In this document: in pieces, positions 1 to 11,364 of the stretch
How positions within the stretch are numbered: the first letter of the stretch is position 1
Layout: each line of letters opens with the position of its first letter
Source: Mesorhabditis belari
Taxonomy: Eukaryota; Nematoda; Chromadorea; Rhabditida; Rhabditidae
Reading direction: 5' to 3'
Assembly: GCA_958450365.1 (NCBI GenBank)
Contig: CAUEEP010000733.1
Location: 1,054,001-1,118,000 of the forward strand
Length of the DNA: 64,000 nt
The notes under the pieces: generated by a model
Seen by the model: only the letters and a program-made list of their open reading frames with translations
Databases searched by the model: none
What the model was told of the DNA's origin: nothing
Position numbers and translations under genes: made by a program

Positions 1-878
1 AATTGAATACTTAAAGCTTGCGGGAACTTCGAAAGGGAGACAGCTTTTATATGAAAATTTGAATGATCATTGATGATACTTTTTGTTATTTTGATAGAAA
101 GTTCAGCTCTGGGGCATTATTATCTCTGTCTACATTGGCCTCTTTTCATTTCACCATTTGCTTTTTCCTGTTTATATCCAATTTTGGATATAAAGCTCTT
201 GCTTTCATTGAAAAAGTTTGTGAAAAGATTTGTTGGCTAAAAAGTACACCATTAACAAGCGAATTCAGAAAAAACACTTCAGTTTCACAATTTGATTATG
301 GACATTTAGACTCAAGAATTCTCCAGTTCACTCTTTCATTCTTCAGCTCATTCCTAGAAAAGTTTGTATAGTTTAGCTGTCAGGGAAATGGAATTCTATC
401 AGAAAAATGCATGAACTAGCTTCAATTCAATTCAAAAGGGACACATCAACACGATTTAAATCAAAGAATTTGCTTTGTTAACTTTAATCCTTGATTCATA
501 TGTTTGGCATGATTATGAAAGTGAGCAGAAAAAACGTTTAAAAACAAATGAGCAATAACTTCTTTATTAGTGAAACTTTATTTTTTTGGCTTATGTTGAG
601 TAATAGTAGTCAAATTGATTGAATCAAATTTGCAGTCGCTCTGAATTTTAATTGTTTAGTTTGATTGAAATTTGGTTGATTACGGCAACTTTTAAAAAAC
701 GCAATAACATAAGCTACTGGTTATCTTTTGCTTTTTTGTTTTTACGGCAAAATTTGAATGTGTTCATCGTGATGTCTCAATTAAAGAGAGTCGATAAAAC
801 TGAAAAAGAAACGAGAAACGATATGCCCCTTTTCCTCATTACAGTGTAATGTCCATTACAATAACTTGATTCAAAACT
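1..878. other. Intergenic, no supported gene
   Basis: AT-rich sequence with short open frames (63-371 and 652-849 on +) that have no recognisable domain, no convincing splice context and biased low-complexity composition. I see no RNA gene or clear repeat here. Confidence 0.5.
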
Positions 879-1877
879 TTATTCAAACAAAGAGGAATTC
901 GAGAATGCAATAAAATACGAAGAATTTGAAAGCTCATACACCAAATAAACTAAATTACAGCCATCCCCAATCCGTTTTTTGAAAAATTTATTATCCACAA
1001 GATTTCTTATTGGCAATCGCCCGAAATGATCATCTTTCTCCCCGGTCTCGCATTTTTCCATCAAATATTTCACCGCTTCATCCGATTCATAAGAGTTCTC
1101 CAAAAGTTCCACGTTTCTCGTTTTCATAAAAATTTTCTTGATTTGTTTCAAATTCGGTGCGTAGCCGAAATCTTTCGGCTTTTCTCCATATAAAGCTACT
1201 GTCATTTTGTTGGGTTGCTTAAAATTGTCCAAGAAATATCTTAAAATATTCCTGAATGAATCCCATTTTCCACAATCGATAAACAAAAGCTCCAGCAAGT
1301 TCATTTTTGAAAATTGAGCCAAATTCTCAACATTTGGTTCTACGAGAAATATTCTTCTACCAGCACTCAATTCGGAAACGCTCAAAAAAGGGAAAATTTC
1401 TTTTCCCATTGAAATATTGTTCGCCAAAGATAGCGATTCTGCATTTTTTAGATTCTTGAAAGATTTACTAATCTCATTTGTCCCTAAAATCCCATTAATT
1501 TTGTAGAAAACTTTGCGACAAGAGCGAATCTTTTCGAATCCTTCACAAGAAAATTGCTCTGGAATCAAAATCGTATTTGGATATCCCTCGAAAATCGTTT
1601 CTTTACACCAATTTTTGTCTTTAGTGGTGAACAGGAAATTAGTTTCAGAATCAACGATAAACACCCAAAATTGCTCATCAATTCCTTCCTCACCCTCGAA
1701 AAAATTCAACCTGACATGCAATTCTTGCAATTTCCCACCGAATAAACCAATTTTGAGAAATTTCGAGCGAAATTCTCTTGAGACTTGTAACATTTGTATT
1801 GATTGTTTGATTGTGAAACAATTGAAAATTGAATCTTTCAAAGATGAAGGTAATGTTGAGAATGGGAAAGAATCCAT
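879..1877 (-). CDS. F-box-like protein, single exon
   Basis: An uninterrupted 332-residue frame. The first 50 residues have an F-box-like pattern, FPFSTLPSSLKDSIFNCF followed by a second helix ending SREFR. The rest is a long divergent region with no recognised repeat. The N-terminus is related to the gene at 28034-29805 (FPFS, LP, then a conserved R..F...G.FG) and more weakly to the one at 16572-17720, so this is one local family. F-box proteins normally bind Skp1 and recruit substrates to SCF ubiquitin ligases; such families are large and fast-evolving in nematodes. That role is inferred from the N-terminus only. The start at 1877 gives the F-box its usual terminal place. No intron is needed, unlike the relative at 28 kb. 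Confidence 0.7.
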   Translation of the reverse strand: MDSFPFSTLPSSLKDSIFNCFTIKQSIQMLQVSREFRSKFLKIGLFGGKLQELHVRLNFFEGEEGIDEQFWVFIVDSETNFLFTTKDKNWCKETIFEGYPNTILIPEQFSCEGFEKIRSCRKVFYKINGILGTNEISKSFKNLKNAESLSLANNISMGKEIFPFLSVSELSAGRRIFLVEPNVENLAQFSKMNLLELLFIDCGKWDSFRNILRYFLDNFKQPNKMTVALYGEKPKDFGYAPNLKQIKKIFMKTRNVELLENSYESDEAVKYLMEKCETGEKDDHFGRLPIRNLVDNKFFKKRIGDGCNLVYLVYELSNSSYFIAFSNSSLFE

Positions 1878-2540
1878 AATGAAAATGAATGAATGTTGAA
1901 GAAATTCTCAAGAAATTCCCTTTTTCCGACTCTTATCAAAGTTTTTTCCTCGTTTTTGCACATCTTTTTCAATTCTCCTTTCCTCTCTGAACTTATCTTT
2001 CTTTTTTGTTCATTTTCTCTTTGAACTCTAGGAGAAAAAGTGATTTTGACGTGATCTGCGAGTATCGATTTGAGGCAAAAGTCGATCAATTGCAGCAAGA
2101 AAAATGAAATTGTTAACAACCAAAAGCAACAAAAAAACGAGACAATAAGAATATGTTTCTTTACCATTTTTGGCCGACTCAACCATACCAATGTTATTCG
2201 CTGATCAAAACAAGTAAAGAGCAAACAAGCAATTTATTTCACAAAAGTTTTCGTCCTCTTTTCCCAACCGTTGAAAATCACACACAATCTACGGTTGCAG
2301 TCATCCCTTAAAAATGAACAATCTATATCATCAGCCGTGAAATTGCTCGAATCTTAAAAGTTATCGAAAATAAAAGAGGCCGGACTCTGATGCGAAAGTG
2401 GGCCACGATCAAATGACAGGTATTCAGGGCATTCGTAAATCTATAAAAACGATGAAAAGTTGCTACGGATTCCGTGAAAGTTTGGAGCTTACTGTGTTCG
2501 TTTGGAATTATGGTGGCTCTTTCCCCAATGCGCCTTTTAG
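1878..2540. other. Intergenic, no clear gene
   Basis: Open frames on the minus strand (1838-2224 and 2323-2598) are hydrophobic or basic, without splice-consistent neighbours or recognisable domains. I see no strong repeat here. Confidence 0.4.
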
Positions 2541-2673
2541 AAAACAATTTACCATGAGCAAAAATCTTCAGCCTTATGTAGGTGCTAGTTGTGCTCAAGT
2601 CGCTGAAACAGATTTCAGAATTGATCGGGCCGAGGAAATTAAAGATGCAGCTTTATCCGACCTTAGGGTTTGA
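2541..2673 (+). CDS. Possible 3' exon of an unidentified gene
   Basis: A CCTTTTAG acceptor at 2533-2540 precedes an open stretch reading KQFTMSKNLQPYVGASCAQ and then an acidic, coding-like tail ending LSDLRV and TGA at 2671. Residue composition looks like real protein and the frame runs open upstream to 2398. I do not recognise the family and could not place a matching upstream exon. It could equally be a gene relic, given the decayed RNase H2 gene next door. Confidence 0.3.
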
Positions 2674-2762
2674 AAGAATGATGAACTAGATTTTTGCAAA
2701 TAAACTCATTTTCGGTGATTATAATACAAACAGAACAATATTTTTATACAAATCCGAGATGG

Positions 2763-3837
2763 TTATAATAAAACTTGCCAGCTAGCTCTTATGCACTTTT
2801 TGTCTACAATAGCATCGCGTCTTCCAGCTGAAGCAAACCAATAAGCTGAAACCAAACACTGGATCGGCACCTCCAGCAAAAAGCTTTTTGGTGTCGGAAT
2901 CTGGAAAAGCAACATCGTTAAGATTTTTATATTATAATCACCCTCAGGGTATCCGCTTCCAAAGCCGTCATTTGATACTAAAATATTGTTTTCCCGCAAT
3001 TGCCAACCCCGTAAACGATGACCACGTGTTACCTAAATGATTTAGTTAATTGACGTTCTCTTAATACTCTACACAATCGTTATATGTTATTTCACGGAAA
3101 TATTTTATTTAACTGTTATTATTTCCTTGTTTATAAATTTCCCGTACACTTCAACACTGCAAAATTCATTTAACTGTACCTAAAGCATAGCTGCATACTA
3201 TAACAAATACCTTTGCCGCAATTGATGCCGCTGAAACAATAACAAACTTTGACGGAAACAACGATCGATACTCCAGGAAAAATTCGCTTAAGTTTGGTTT
3301 AATAGGAAGCTTTGGGACCGAGCGTATCAACAAAAATCTGAAATACTTTTAAGGTTCCAAATAAATTTTTAAAAACCTCAACGATATTAATTTTTGCCGC
3401 CAGAGCATCATGTATGAGTTGAATCGCTGCATTATGTGAGAGCTTGTTCAGGGATATCTAAAAAAATCGATACGAGTTGAAAGTCGAAATAATCTAGCTA
3501 GGTACCTTGTTTCTCCGAAGCATTGAAACACTGATGTATTGTGCTGACAAACTTCTGGCTGCCAAAGCAACGACCTTGATAATAAAAAGCTAGATCAGCC
3601 AAGTAAATGCGTACTTTCTTCTTCGTTTTGGTTCATGTCATCAAAAAGCTCTTCACGTCTCCCTTCGGTCAAAACTTTCGAATCGGCAAAACCTGAAAAC
3701 GTCTTGCGTAAAAATAAGTCAACAGAACCGCACCCAAATTTTCTAACTCGATTCAAAGGCGATACCGCGCACCCATAAACCATTGGTCCAAGAACGGCGC
3801 CTCGTCCTGCCTCATCGATTCCTAAACATGTAAAATT
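2763..3837 (-). pseudogene. RNase H2 catalytic subunit A, decayed copy
   Basis: Split pieces on the minus strand match the ribonuclease H2 A subunit in order: [17 protein letters not shown] at 3836-3775, [11 protein letters not shown] near 3690, a SMLRRNK / LSHNAAIQLIHDAL region near 3520-3400, IFVDTLGPKASY near 3340-3300, VSAASIAAK near 3230, then GFGSGYPE and DPVFGFSLLVCFSW at 2970-2830. The intact enzyme cuts the RNA strand of RNA-DNA hybrids and removes ribonucleotides from DNA. Three lesions are visible. A TAA at about 3299-3301 replaces the codon after ASY, where a Gln is usual. The KADALYP-type stretch with a catalytic Asp is missing and the frame breaks between SVK and VSAAS (about 3240-3255). 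A one-base shift after FSWK moves the C-terminus into another frame (stop TAA at 2763). Some introns remain, for example 41 nt at about 2943-2903, so this is not a processed retrocopy. The 5' end is not defined. Confidence 0.82.
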
Positions 3838-4174
3838 TTAACATTAAGAGAACCAAACCAAATTTACGTCAACGGCCTTCTCCAAAATTGTCAAGTTTCG
3901 TTCACCTCAGTTTTGCAAAGCATACCTTGAAAAAGGATTTATTGCAAAACAATCGAAGCAATTCATCCAAGAAATCTTTAGAATTCTATGAGAATTCATA
4001 ATTATCAATTTTCTTATGCATAATCTTTATATATCATTTATACAATCCGTTTAACATAACAAATTCATGACAACAAACAATAAATAATGATTTCTAAATA
4101 CCCAAAAACAATTTGAAAAAATATGTATGTAGAGACCCACAAGAAAATGACTATCTTTTACTAGATTTTATACT

Positions 4175-4725
4175 TTAATTTGGTTTGCCAGGTTGAGTTA
4201 AAGGCAATCCTTCGGTGATTGTCTAAACAAATTTCATTCGAGAACCAAAGACTTATTTACCTTCACCAAAGCTTCAAGTTCTTCCTCGGTTCTTATTCGT
4301 TCTTCGCATTCTTCAACTACCAATTGAACCTCAACAGCGGTGGACGGCCGTAAATTCAATATTTGTACTGTTTCAGCTATTGTCAACTGAAACGAATTAA
4401 TGAGGACTTTTAAAATTAAGAACCTTGTACGGTTGCAACTCTTGATTAAGCTTAATGACGTGTTCATCTTTTTGAGCCGATGCGGGAGTATCCTTGAAAT
4501 ATGCCGCTGTCTAGACATAAGAAATTTACAAAATAAATTCCGAAGACCTACTTCGTGGAGCAACGTGTTCAAGTTTTCGCTTTCTTCATCCGCTGGACGT
4601 TTGCCTCTCAATGCCTTGGTTTCCTCTACTACCTAAAAAATGATTGCAAAAATCAAACTCAAACAACCAACCTTCAATACTTGCATATTTGGCAATATTG
4701 TTACCATCTTGTTGATCACTTCCAT
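4175..4725 (-). CDS. DNA-directed RNA polymerase III subunit RPC9
   Basis: Five exons, 4672-4725, 4552-4632, 4424-4510, 4261-4386 and 4175-4222, join in phase to 131 residues. The start [14 protein letters not shown] mirrors the MEV start of the animal RPC9/CRCP proteins. The C-terminal half carries the diagnostic [20 protein letters not shown] and the helix [13 protein letters not shown]. In the Pol III core RPC9 (yeast Rpc17) pairs with RPC8 to form the stalk that helps load TFIIIB during transcription of tRNA and 5S genes in the nucleus. Introns are 37-41 nt, the typical nematode size. Length is slightly below the human protein (148 aa). The RPB4 paralogue was considered, but the RPxTAVExQLxVEExEER block is that of RPC9. 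No lesion seen; a single-copy housekeeping gene in a repeat-rich area. Confidence 0.9.
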
Positions 4726-4920
4726 TCTTGAAAAAAATTGCGGCCTGAATAAAAGTTACAATCATAAAAGCAACTTTGGTAAGAATCAGAAAACGCAAAA
4801 ACTTTCTATAAAACTCAGAAATTCAGAAAACGCAAAAATATAGAGTACTTTACTACATACCGATAAAGTTTAAGAGCGAAAACATCTGAACTATACACAA
4901 AGTGACCAAACCAAAAACCA

Positions 4921-5321
4921 ATTTAAACGGGGGGGAGAAATGCGACCTTTTTTTGCGCACCTGGACATTTGCGCACCTTTTTTTTGCTGGAAAAGGCCTT
5001 AGGAAAGGTCGTAGAGCTTCAAAAATGTTTCAAGGAGGGAATCGATGCGAGACCAGAATTTGACAAATCAGACCTCGCTGACACGCCAAATTTGGGCAAA
5101 AGGCAAAACACGCAACTTAACGCTTTCCGCAGTTTTGCCTTTTAGCCCAAATTTGACGTGTCAGCGAGGTCTGATTTGTCGAAATTCGGAATCTACGCAT
5201 ACGATTCCCTTGTATGGAAATATTTTCGAAGCTCTACGGCCTTGCCAAAGCCTTTCCAGCAAAAAAAGGGCGCAATGCCGGTACGCAAAAAAAAAGGGAT
5301 TTGTCCCACCCCATTTAAACA
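4921..5321. repeat. Palindromic (foldback) element, 400 bp
   Basis: Near-perfect inverted repeat. The left arm starts TTTAAACGGGG and the right arm ends CCCCATTTAAAC. Arms of about 180 nt pair throughout; for example AAATCAGACCTCGCTGACA at 5065 returns inverted at 5160. Open frames across it (such as 5045-5455) are by-products of the palindrome. Looks like a MITE-type element with no coding capacity. Confidence 0.8.
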
Positions 5322-5357
5322 AAGATTCAGCACACAATATTGCCGTAGACAATATAC

Positions 5358-5584
5358 CTTTGAAGTACTGCCCCAAGTGTCCCCATATAAGGACACTTTT
5401 TGATATTGAAATGCTTCGTTTTCTTTTTTTAAATTCTGTGATAGAGAAAATTTAATATGAAGAGTTTAAGAAATTTCGTCCATCACAGAATTTCAAAAAA
5501 GCTCGAGAGAAAAAGAAAACGCTGCATTTCAATATCAAAAAGTGTCCCCATATGGGGACACTTGGGGGCGGCACTTCAAAAGTA
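5358..5584. repeat. Palindromic element, 225 bp
   Basis: Inverted repeat with arms holding AAGTGTCCCCATAT and TTGATATTGAAATGC on the left and their complements at 5530-5575. The loop contains a second inverted pair, AAATTCTGTGAT / ATCACAGAATTT. No coding sequence. Confidence 0.8.
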
Positions 5585-5936
5585 TAACAGACAGTATTAA
5601 CCAGCATATAAAATTTCAATGACAGATTTGAATTTAGAAATGGAAGTTAATCCACGTACATGATTAGATGACGAATTCTAACTTTCTTTCACTCGATTTG
5701 AAAGGAAACCAGGGTACTATGGGCTTTGGGGAGGGGCCACTTTTTTTTTCACCAAAACTATTTTTTCTAGGGTAATTGATGACGCTAATCACGAAAAAGT
5801 TATTTTTAAGTCAAGTTAGTAATGAAAAAAAATTTTTAGAACTCAAAGTGCTTTAGTATTGGGGGGCAATTTTTTTCCACCAAATGAAGCTGCTTTTTTG
5901 CACCCAGAGGTTTTCGGCTATAATATTATAGGCGCC

Positions 5937-6145
5937 TATATTTATCTAGGCTTTGGCTCCGCACCTTAGAGGCACGTGGCTCCTAGGCTATCGCCTGATT
6001 CTCTTACGGTTGAGGTGAGTTTCGCTCCAGCTAGAAGCCACGTGCTTCCGGTACGAAACTCACCTCAGCTGTAAGAGAATCAGGCGATAGCCCAGGAGCC
6101 ACGTGCCTCTAAGGTGCGGAGCCAAAGCCTATGTAAATATAAGAG
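5937..6145. repeat. Palindromic element, 205 bp
   Basis: Arms of about 85 nt: AGGCTTTGGCTCCGCACC at 5948 and its inverse GGTGCGGAGCCAAAGCCT at 6113, continuing inward through ATCAGGCGAT-type sequence to a loop of roughly 25 nt. The stretch 5585-5936 between this and the previous palindrome holds no gene. Confidence 0.8.
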
Positions 6146-6149
6146 TCTT

Positions 6150-7400
6150 GAATGTTGTTAAAAGTTACGAAATGTTGTGTGAAACCATCACCAATCGATT
6201 CAGCATATTCAAAAACCACAGAGGCTGTACGTGAATAAAGAGTTGAACGATTTACTAGTTACGAGTTTGATTTACTAGTTTTAAAGAATTACTAGTTAAC
6301 AAATATTTAACGAATTACGGGTCTAGCTAATATTGACTAACCACCAGGCTCTTAAGGCTATTAGCCATGGCAGTACAGGGCCAGGTCAGGCTGTGAAATT
6401 CGTGAAATTTGCCTTAGGACCAACCAACCAACCCGAACAACTATCAGTTTAATAACAGATTTCTTTTTAGACTTGCAATCAACTTTTCCGATAGACCCTA
6501 TCACTCCGATCATCTTCAAGAGATTCCGATCCACATTCGCCTTGTACCCGAAAACAAACACTTTTTCATTATAAAACAAAAGGGGTAATTGTTTTAAAAC
6601 AATAAAAAACTTCCTCGTTTTAGAACTGGATTGGAGCCGATGAAATTGAAGCTTGGTTCAGTCACGAAAACCTCATCCATAAACGCACTGACAGTTGGCT
6701 TATTCATGTAAACATTACGTGGGTTTTTGATTTGTCATTTGGATAAATGAGTCGTTAAAAGATTAGATCTGGTTTTCTGGGGAAAATCGGTTTTTTTTTA
6801 TAATCGAAAAGTTTTATTTTAAATGCAAATCAAGTAGTGTTTCTCAAAGAAAAGAGTCACAAGTCACGCCTTTCATTGACAGTCACTCAAAATTGTCCAA
6901 TATTCAAAGTTTAAGACTCGAAAAGGACTCCGCCGGCAAACTGAAATGGATTCTCCACTTGAGAGCGAACAATGAAACCGTTTGTGAATAGAAAACTGAA
7001 TGGATATGAGATTTTCAGAGCGAATTCCCTATTCCCCAATCTCCAGAGTCATTAGTTGGATCCTATCTATTGGTTAGGTTTTAGCCATTTAAACAATTAA
7101 CATTTCCCAGTTTTTTTGTTGAAGAAGGCACCCGAATCGCGACAAGATATTGGTCAAAAAGTGGAAAAGAAGAGAGATTTTGGCATCCATTCGTCTCTTA
7201 TCAAGATTAGCTAAAAGATGATAAATGGTTTGTTTTCATTAAATTTTTGAAAAAAACAAAGTTGATCAAACAAAAACAAATTTCTTTACAAATTCGTCAG
7301 CTTGAAAAGCTCAGCTTGACGACGTCCGCTGAGTTCGGTCTTGAAAAGTCAAACAAACATTTGACAGTATAAAAATCAGTAATGTACATGCGCAACAAAA
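6150..7400. other. Intergenic, mostly featureless
   Basis: Contains clustered ACTAGTT repeats (6250-6300) and an unsupported minus-strand frame (6361-6579). The last 200 bases should hold the promoter of the secreted gene at 7401, but no specific site can be named. Confidence 0.4.
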
Positions 7401-9149
7401 ATGCGATCTTTATTCATTTTTCTTCTGGCTTTCAATGTTTTTGAGCTATGCAACGCTCAATTCAATTTCGGCTTACCGATGAAACTCTTTGCTGCCTCAA
7501 AAACGAAAATTGGTAAGTTGCAAAATATAAAATACTATTTTATGAAACTTTACTTCGATCAAGTAGACTGAACATTTCCCAACTAAACTAAAAAAAAACT
7601 AAAACTATCTAAGCTATACATCATTTCCCAACTACGCTTCTTAATTGTATTCTAAAGTGACAAAACTTTGTAATTTTAAAATTTCCAGCAGGTAAATATT
7701 CAGCTATACGTCGTTGTAATCAGTTATTAAAAAGTAGCCAAAATTCAGACCCGGCTCGTCTCCGAGAGTGCGAAACAGCATACAATGCAAGCGGAGCCTG
7801 GATGGACAAAACGTTCGATCCAGAGACTAATGTGAATCTGGTAAGCTGAGTTGGAAATCCATTGAAAACTGTTTTCAGGATGATTCCGATTTCTATCTTC
7901 ACACAATGTTCATCGGTTCGGTGAAGTCGGCTTTTGTGCAAAAATCGGCAAAAACCTTCTATGCGTGTGTGTCTCCAAATGAGCCGATGCCCGTCGATTT
8001 GGCCGCTAAATTCACTGATTCATTTGTGAGCAAGTTAATAAAACAAAAATTATAAAAACATTGTGGGCATTCAAGAATTTCTACGATAGTGAATTTATCT
8101 AAGTTTTGACTTTTAGCTTAACTTTTAGCTTAACTTTTAGAACTGTACTTTGTTCATTCTTATCTTAATAAACAAGAACTTTTTTATATTATAAACTTAA
8201 AAATTAAAACCCCACTATCATTATTGTTATTCATTTAAAATATTTAGGGCAACAACACCAATAATACTTTATGTGATCCAACCTCTCGTCAACCTCAATG
8301 TCCAGCTGGATCCGAGTGCTACAGCAATGGAATCAATCCGTTCACCAAAGTGGCCACAATTCCTTCGAGTCTTCGGTCTTTCAATCGACTCAGTTACTGT
8401 CGTCCAATCGAAATCAAAGAGGGACTTGATGATAATTGTTTTGAGGCTAATTTGCCATACATCGAGAAAGTCGTGCCAATTCCACCAAATGAGGAAGCCG
8501 AGAATGTTGATACTCGATTGATCGAATCCACTGGAGACCTTCGACCTCTACAAACGGCTTTTCAGGCACAGGTACGTGTTTAAGTTTATCTAAATTTGAA
8601 AATAAACACAATTTGTAAGCTTTGGTAATTGAATTTTTTAAGTTGACTAGATTAGAAAATTAGAGATAGTGGGTAACCATTAGAAATAGTGGGTGAACGG
8701 ATTGATTCCATTGCTGTAGCACTCGGATCCAGTTGGACATTGAGAAAAATCAGAATGAGAAAAAAAATCCTGGTTTTGTTAGCGCCTTTGAATAAAACTG
8801 AGAAGGTCCATAAGTGTTTGTGAGTCCTTAAAAACTAGAATCAAACACTTCTCTATTGTCTTGGTTAAGCCATGTATGCTGTTTGTTCTTCTAAATTAAA
8901 AGTCAAAAGGTTTATGAGTAATTCAATAATAAATGTCATCAATACATGAAAATTTAGTCTCGCTGTTTGAAAGATGGAAAAATCGTCAAACCAAGAGATG
9001 TTTTGACAAGAAAGAAGAGAGGATTTGGAAGATGGTTCAAAAAATTCATTCGAAAAGTCGTCAAGGTTGTCGTTGTTGTGATCCAAGTCGGATGCATTAT
9101 TCTGGAAATTTTGGGGCAACCAATTTGTCGATTCTCTAACGGGAGATAA
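7401..9149 (+). CDS. Secreted Cys-containing protein, unknown function
   Basis: Five exons, 7401-7512, 7689-7840, 7879-8025, 8248-8571 and 8958-9149, keep phase at every junction and give 308 residues. The first 20 are a signal peptide (MRSLFIFLLAF...CNAQ). The body has scattered cysteines, including CDPTSRQPQCPAGSECYSNG, and DLRPLQTAF. The last exon is strongly basic (TRKKRGFGRWFKKFIRK) and then hydrophobic (VVKVVVVVIQVGCIILEILG), so the protein may be membrane-anchored or membrane-active at its end. I do not recognise the family; the style is that of a nematode-specific secreted protein. The ATG at 7401 is chosen because two nearby upstream ATGs are out of frame. A polyadenylation motif, AATAAA, lies just after the stop near 9164. 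Intron 4 contains an inverted copy of part of exon 4. Confidence 0.72.
8692..8742 (-). repeat. Inverted copy of 51 nt of exon 4
   Basis: This stretch is the reverse complement of 8296-8346 in exon 4 of the same gene, with one mismatch in 51. It lies in the following intron, so the unspliced transcript could fold into a hairpin with a loop of about 345 nt. Confidence 0.9.
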
Positions 9150-10074
9150 GCATGAATGGTGTGAATAAAACATTTTTTATGTATTCTTTTTCAATTTCAT
9201 TTTATTATTTGCTAGTGAGAAGACATCTTTTCTTCATTGTCGACATTCTGGATACCAATCCTCACATTTGGTTACCAATCCTCACAATCCATTCCTCGGA
9301 TGGGGTGTCCTTATCGATCTGATAGTAGCGCTCTCTCACAAGAACTTTACCCATGGTCGTGCATTGATAACACTATAATTTTAACATAAATTTTACATAT
9401 AGTGAAATTGGATTTATATTTGCTTTTATTCGGTTATTTGCCCATGGTCGTGCATTGCTTATTACGTGTAACTCCGTGTAAAAACTTCTTTACAAAACTG
9501 GATGATCGGTGGAAAAGTTTTCAGCTTTGAAGTCTATAATTTTTACTAATCTTTTACTGACATGTTCAAAGTGTCAAAATTTGTTAGTGTCAAAATTTGT
9601 TTTTTCGTAGAGGATCATAGAGATTTAAGCTGATTTTTTTTAATTTCATGATCGCTATCCGCCCGACATCCACCCAAAAATAAAAAAATTCGCCTTTATC
9701 CATATCTATTAGTCGGTGGAGAGTTGGCTATACAGACAAAGTGATCGGTTGTTGTATGGGGAGTCATGAGAATCGAAACCCTCACAACAAAAGTACTTTT
9801 GACATCACGATGAAACATGAAAACTCAATCAGTACAAAGTTATGAACACTCGAAGTTAACAAAATTTCTTTAATAATTTTTTAAAAGTTTGAATCTTTAC
9901 AGAAAAAACTGCTCTCGTTATCCATTTGATGTTGTTACTGATTTCTGTTGCTCGTAGTGCAGAGTTAATCTAAAAATAAATGTTATTTGATAAAGAGTTA
10001 AGTTAAAAGAAAAGAAGCATCAATTCCAAGGGACGCCGTTACTTGTATCAATATGTCTGCAAAAAATTTGCATA
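9150..10074. other. Intergenic with short local duplications
   Basis: Contains doubled phrases such as TACCAATCCTCACA (9255 and 9273) and CCCATGGTCGTGCATTG (9350 and 9440). No coding signal. Confidence 0.45.
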
Positions 10075-10165
10075 TCGTATTCTCTCTAATAGTACTGCGC
10101 ACTACTATCTTTTCAACCCCTTCCTGGACCGCAATACTATTAGAGAGTGCACTACTATTAAAGCG
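10075..10165. repeat. MITE remnant, CGTATTCTCTCTAATAGTA family
   Basis: Short element with terminal CGTATTCTCTCTAATAGTA and an internal inverted ATACTATTAGAGAG. The same terminus bounds the longer element at 57875-58096. The next 290 bases hold nothing identifiable. Confidence 0.6.
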
Positions 10166-10455
10166 CTTTATCAGTTACCAAAGTAAGACAGATATAAGAT
10201 TTGTTCCAAAAAAAACAACTTTCTAAAAATTTATTGGTTTCTGATAATAAAAAGTTAACTAGACAAAAAATCTACAATAGAATCATCATTTGAATCATCA
10301 TCCTTATCCAGTTCAATATTTTTGAGTTGATCCTTTACTCCGTTGAACGAGATTGTTCGAGACGGGCATTGGTGAGAAGTGTTGCGGGATCGGCCCTTTT
10401 TTTGAAGCAATGAATGAAAAAGTTAACATTTAAAATTTGCGACGGAAATTCAAAT

Positions 10456-10862
10456 TTAACATGAAAGCGTCTCGAAATCGTTCTCTAAGAATAATTCTTT
10501 ACTATTTCTCAAAAAAACCAAATTGTTTATCTCTTCATTGTGCTCTTCAAAATGTGAAAGGATCTTATTTTTTAGAATGATCTCGAAGAACTTGGAAAGG
10601 GGAGAGGTCAAAGAAATCGGACGGTAATTAGAAACAAGATTTTTGGGGTTACATTTTAGGACTCGGATAATTACAGATTGTTTCCAAACATAGAGGAAAA
10701 CAGATTGGATCAGGAGTTTATTAGTAGTTAAATTATCAGGAGTTAAAGTTGTGATGTGAAACGCAAAATGTGAAACGATCTTATTTTTTAGAATGATCTC
10801 GAAGAACTTGGAAAGGGGAGAGGTCAAAGAAATCGGAAAACAGATTGGATCAGGAGTTTATT
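10456..10862 (-). mobile_element. LINE reverse transcriptase fragment with internal duplication
   Basis: The minus strand reads NYRPISLTSPLSKFFEIILK, the conserved block of non-LTR retrotransposon reverse transcriptases (CR1/Jockey type). A segment of about 75 nt (10550-10622) recurs at 10768-10840, so the TSPLSKFFEIILKNKI stretch appears twice. No complete polymerase domain remains; a dead fragment. Confidence 0.75.
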
Positions 10863-11364
10863 AGAAAGTTTGCAAATGTGATGGGCAATTGCCCAAGATA
10901 GTTTCTTTACAAAAAATGTGTAAGTAAAATGAAAAGCTCTTACTTTTACTCTAATTGAATTATACTCTGATTGATCAACATTTGAAAAAGCCAAGTTTAT
11001 TTCCAAGAGCTTTGTCAACCATCGAGCAACAAATCAAGCCATCATTTGACCAAGAATCGTTTATAATGAGAACTCTGTTTAGGTTTTGGGTGCAACTCTT
11101 GATCAGTCTCCTGACTGCCATTCATGTGAAAGTGGGCGGTTTGTGAAAAGGATTTATGGGAAAATATTAGAAATGGAGACGGAACTGTATGCTATAATAT
11201 AAATAGAGGTTTAAACCCTGAATTTTAATAACGCTTTATTAACGCTTTATTTGCTTTACCAATTTAAATGCCTTACTGCGATAAATTTGTAATTTATGAT
11301 TTTCTTTTTTTGATTTTAGATGAGGGGCTAATATATATTATATGTAATGAATTTCCAATCAACT
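10863..11364. other. Intergenic
   Basis: No supported gene. The plus-strand frame 10955-11146 has no recognisable content. The right part should be the 3' flank of the atlastin-like gene. Confidence 0.4.

Noticed and set aside
4234..4725. Assignment as Pol II subunit RPB4
   Set aside because: The [14 protein letters not shown] block and MEV start fit RPC9/CRCP, not RPB4.
5045..5455. 136-residue plus frame
   Set aside because: Lies across two palindromic elements and mirrors itself on the other strand.
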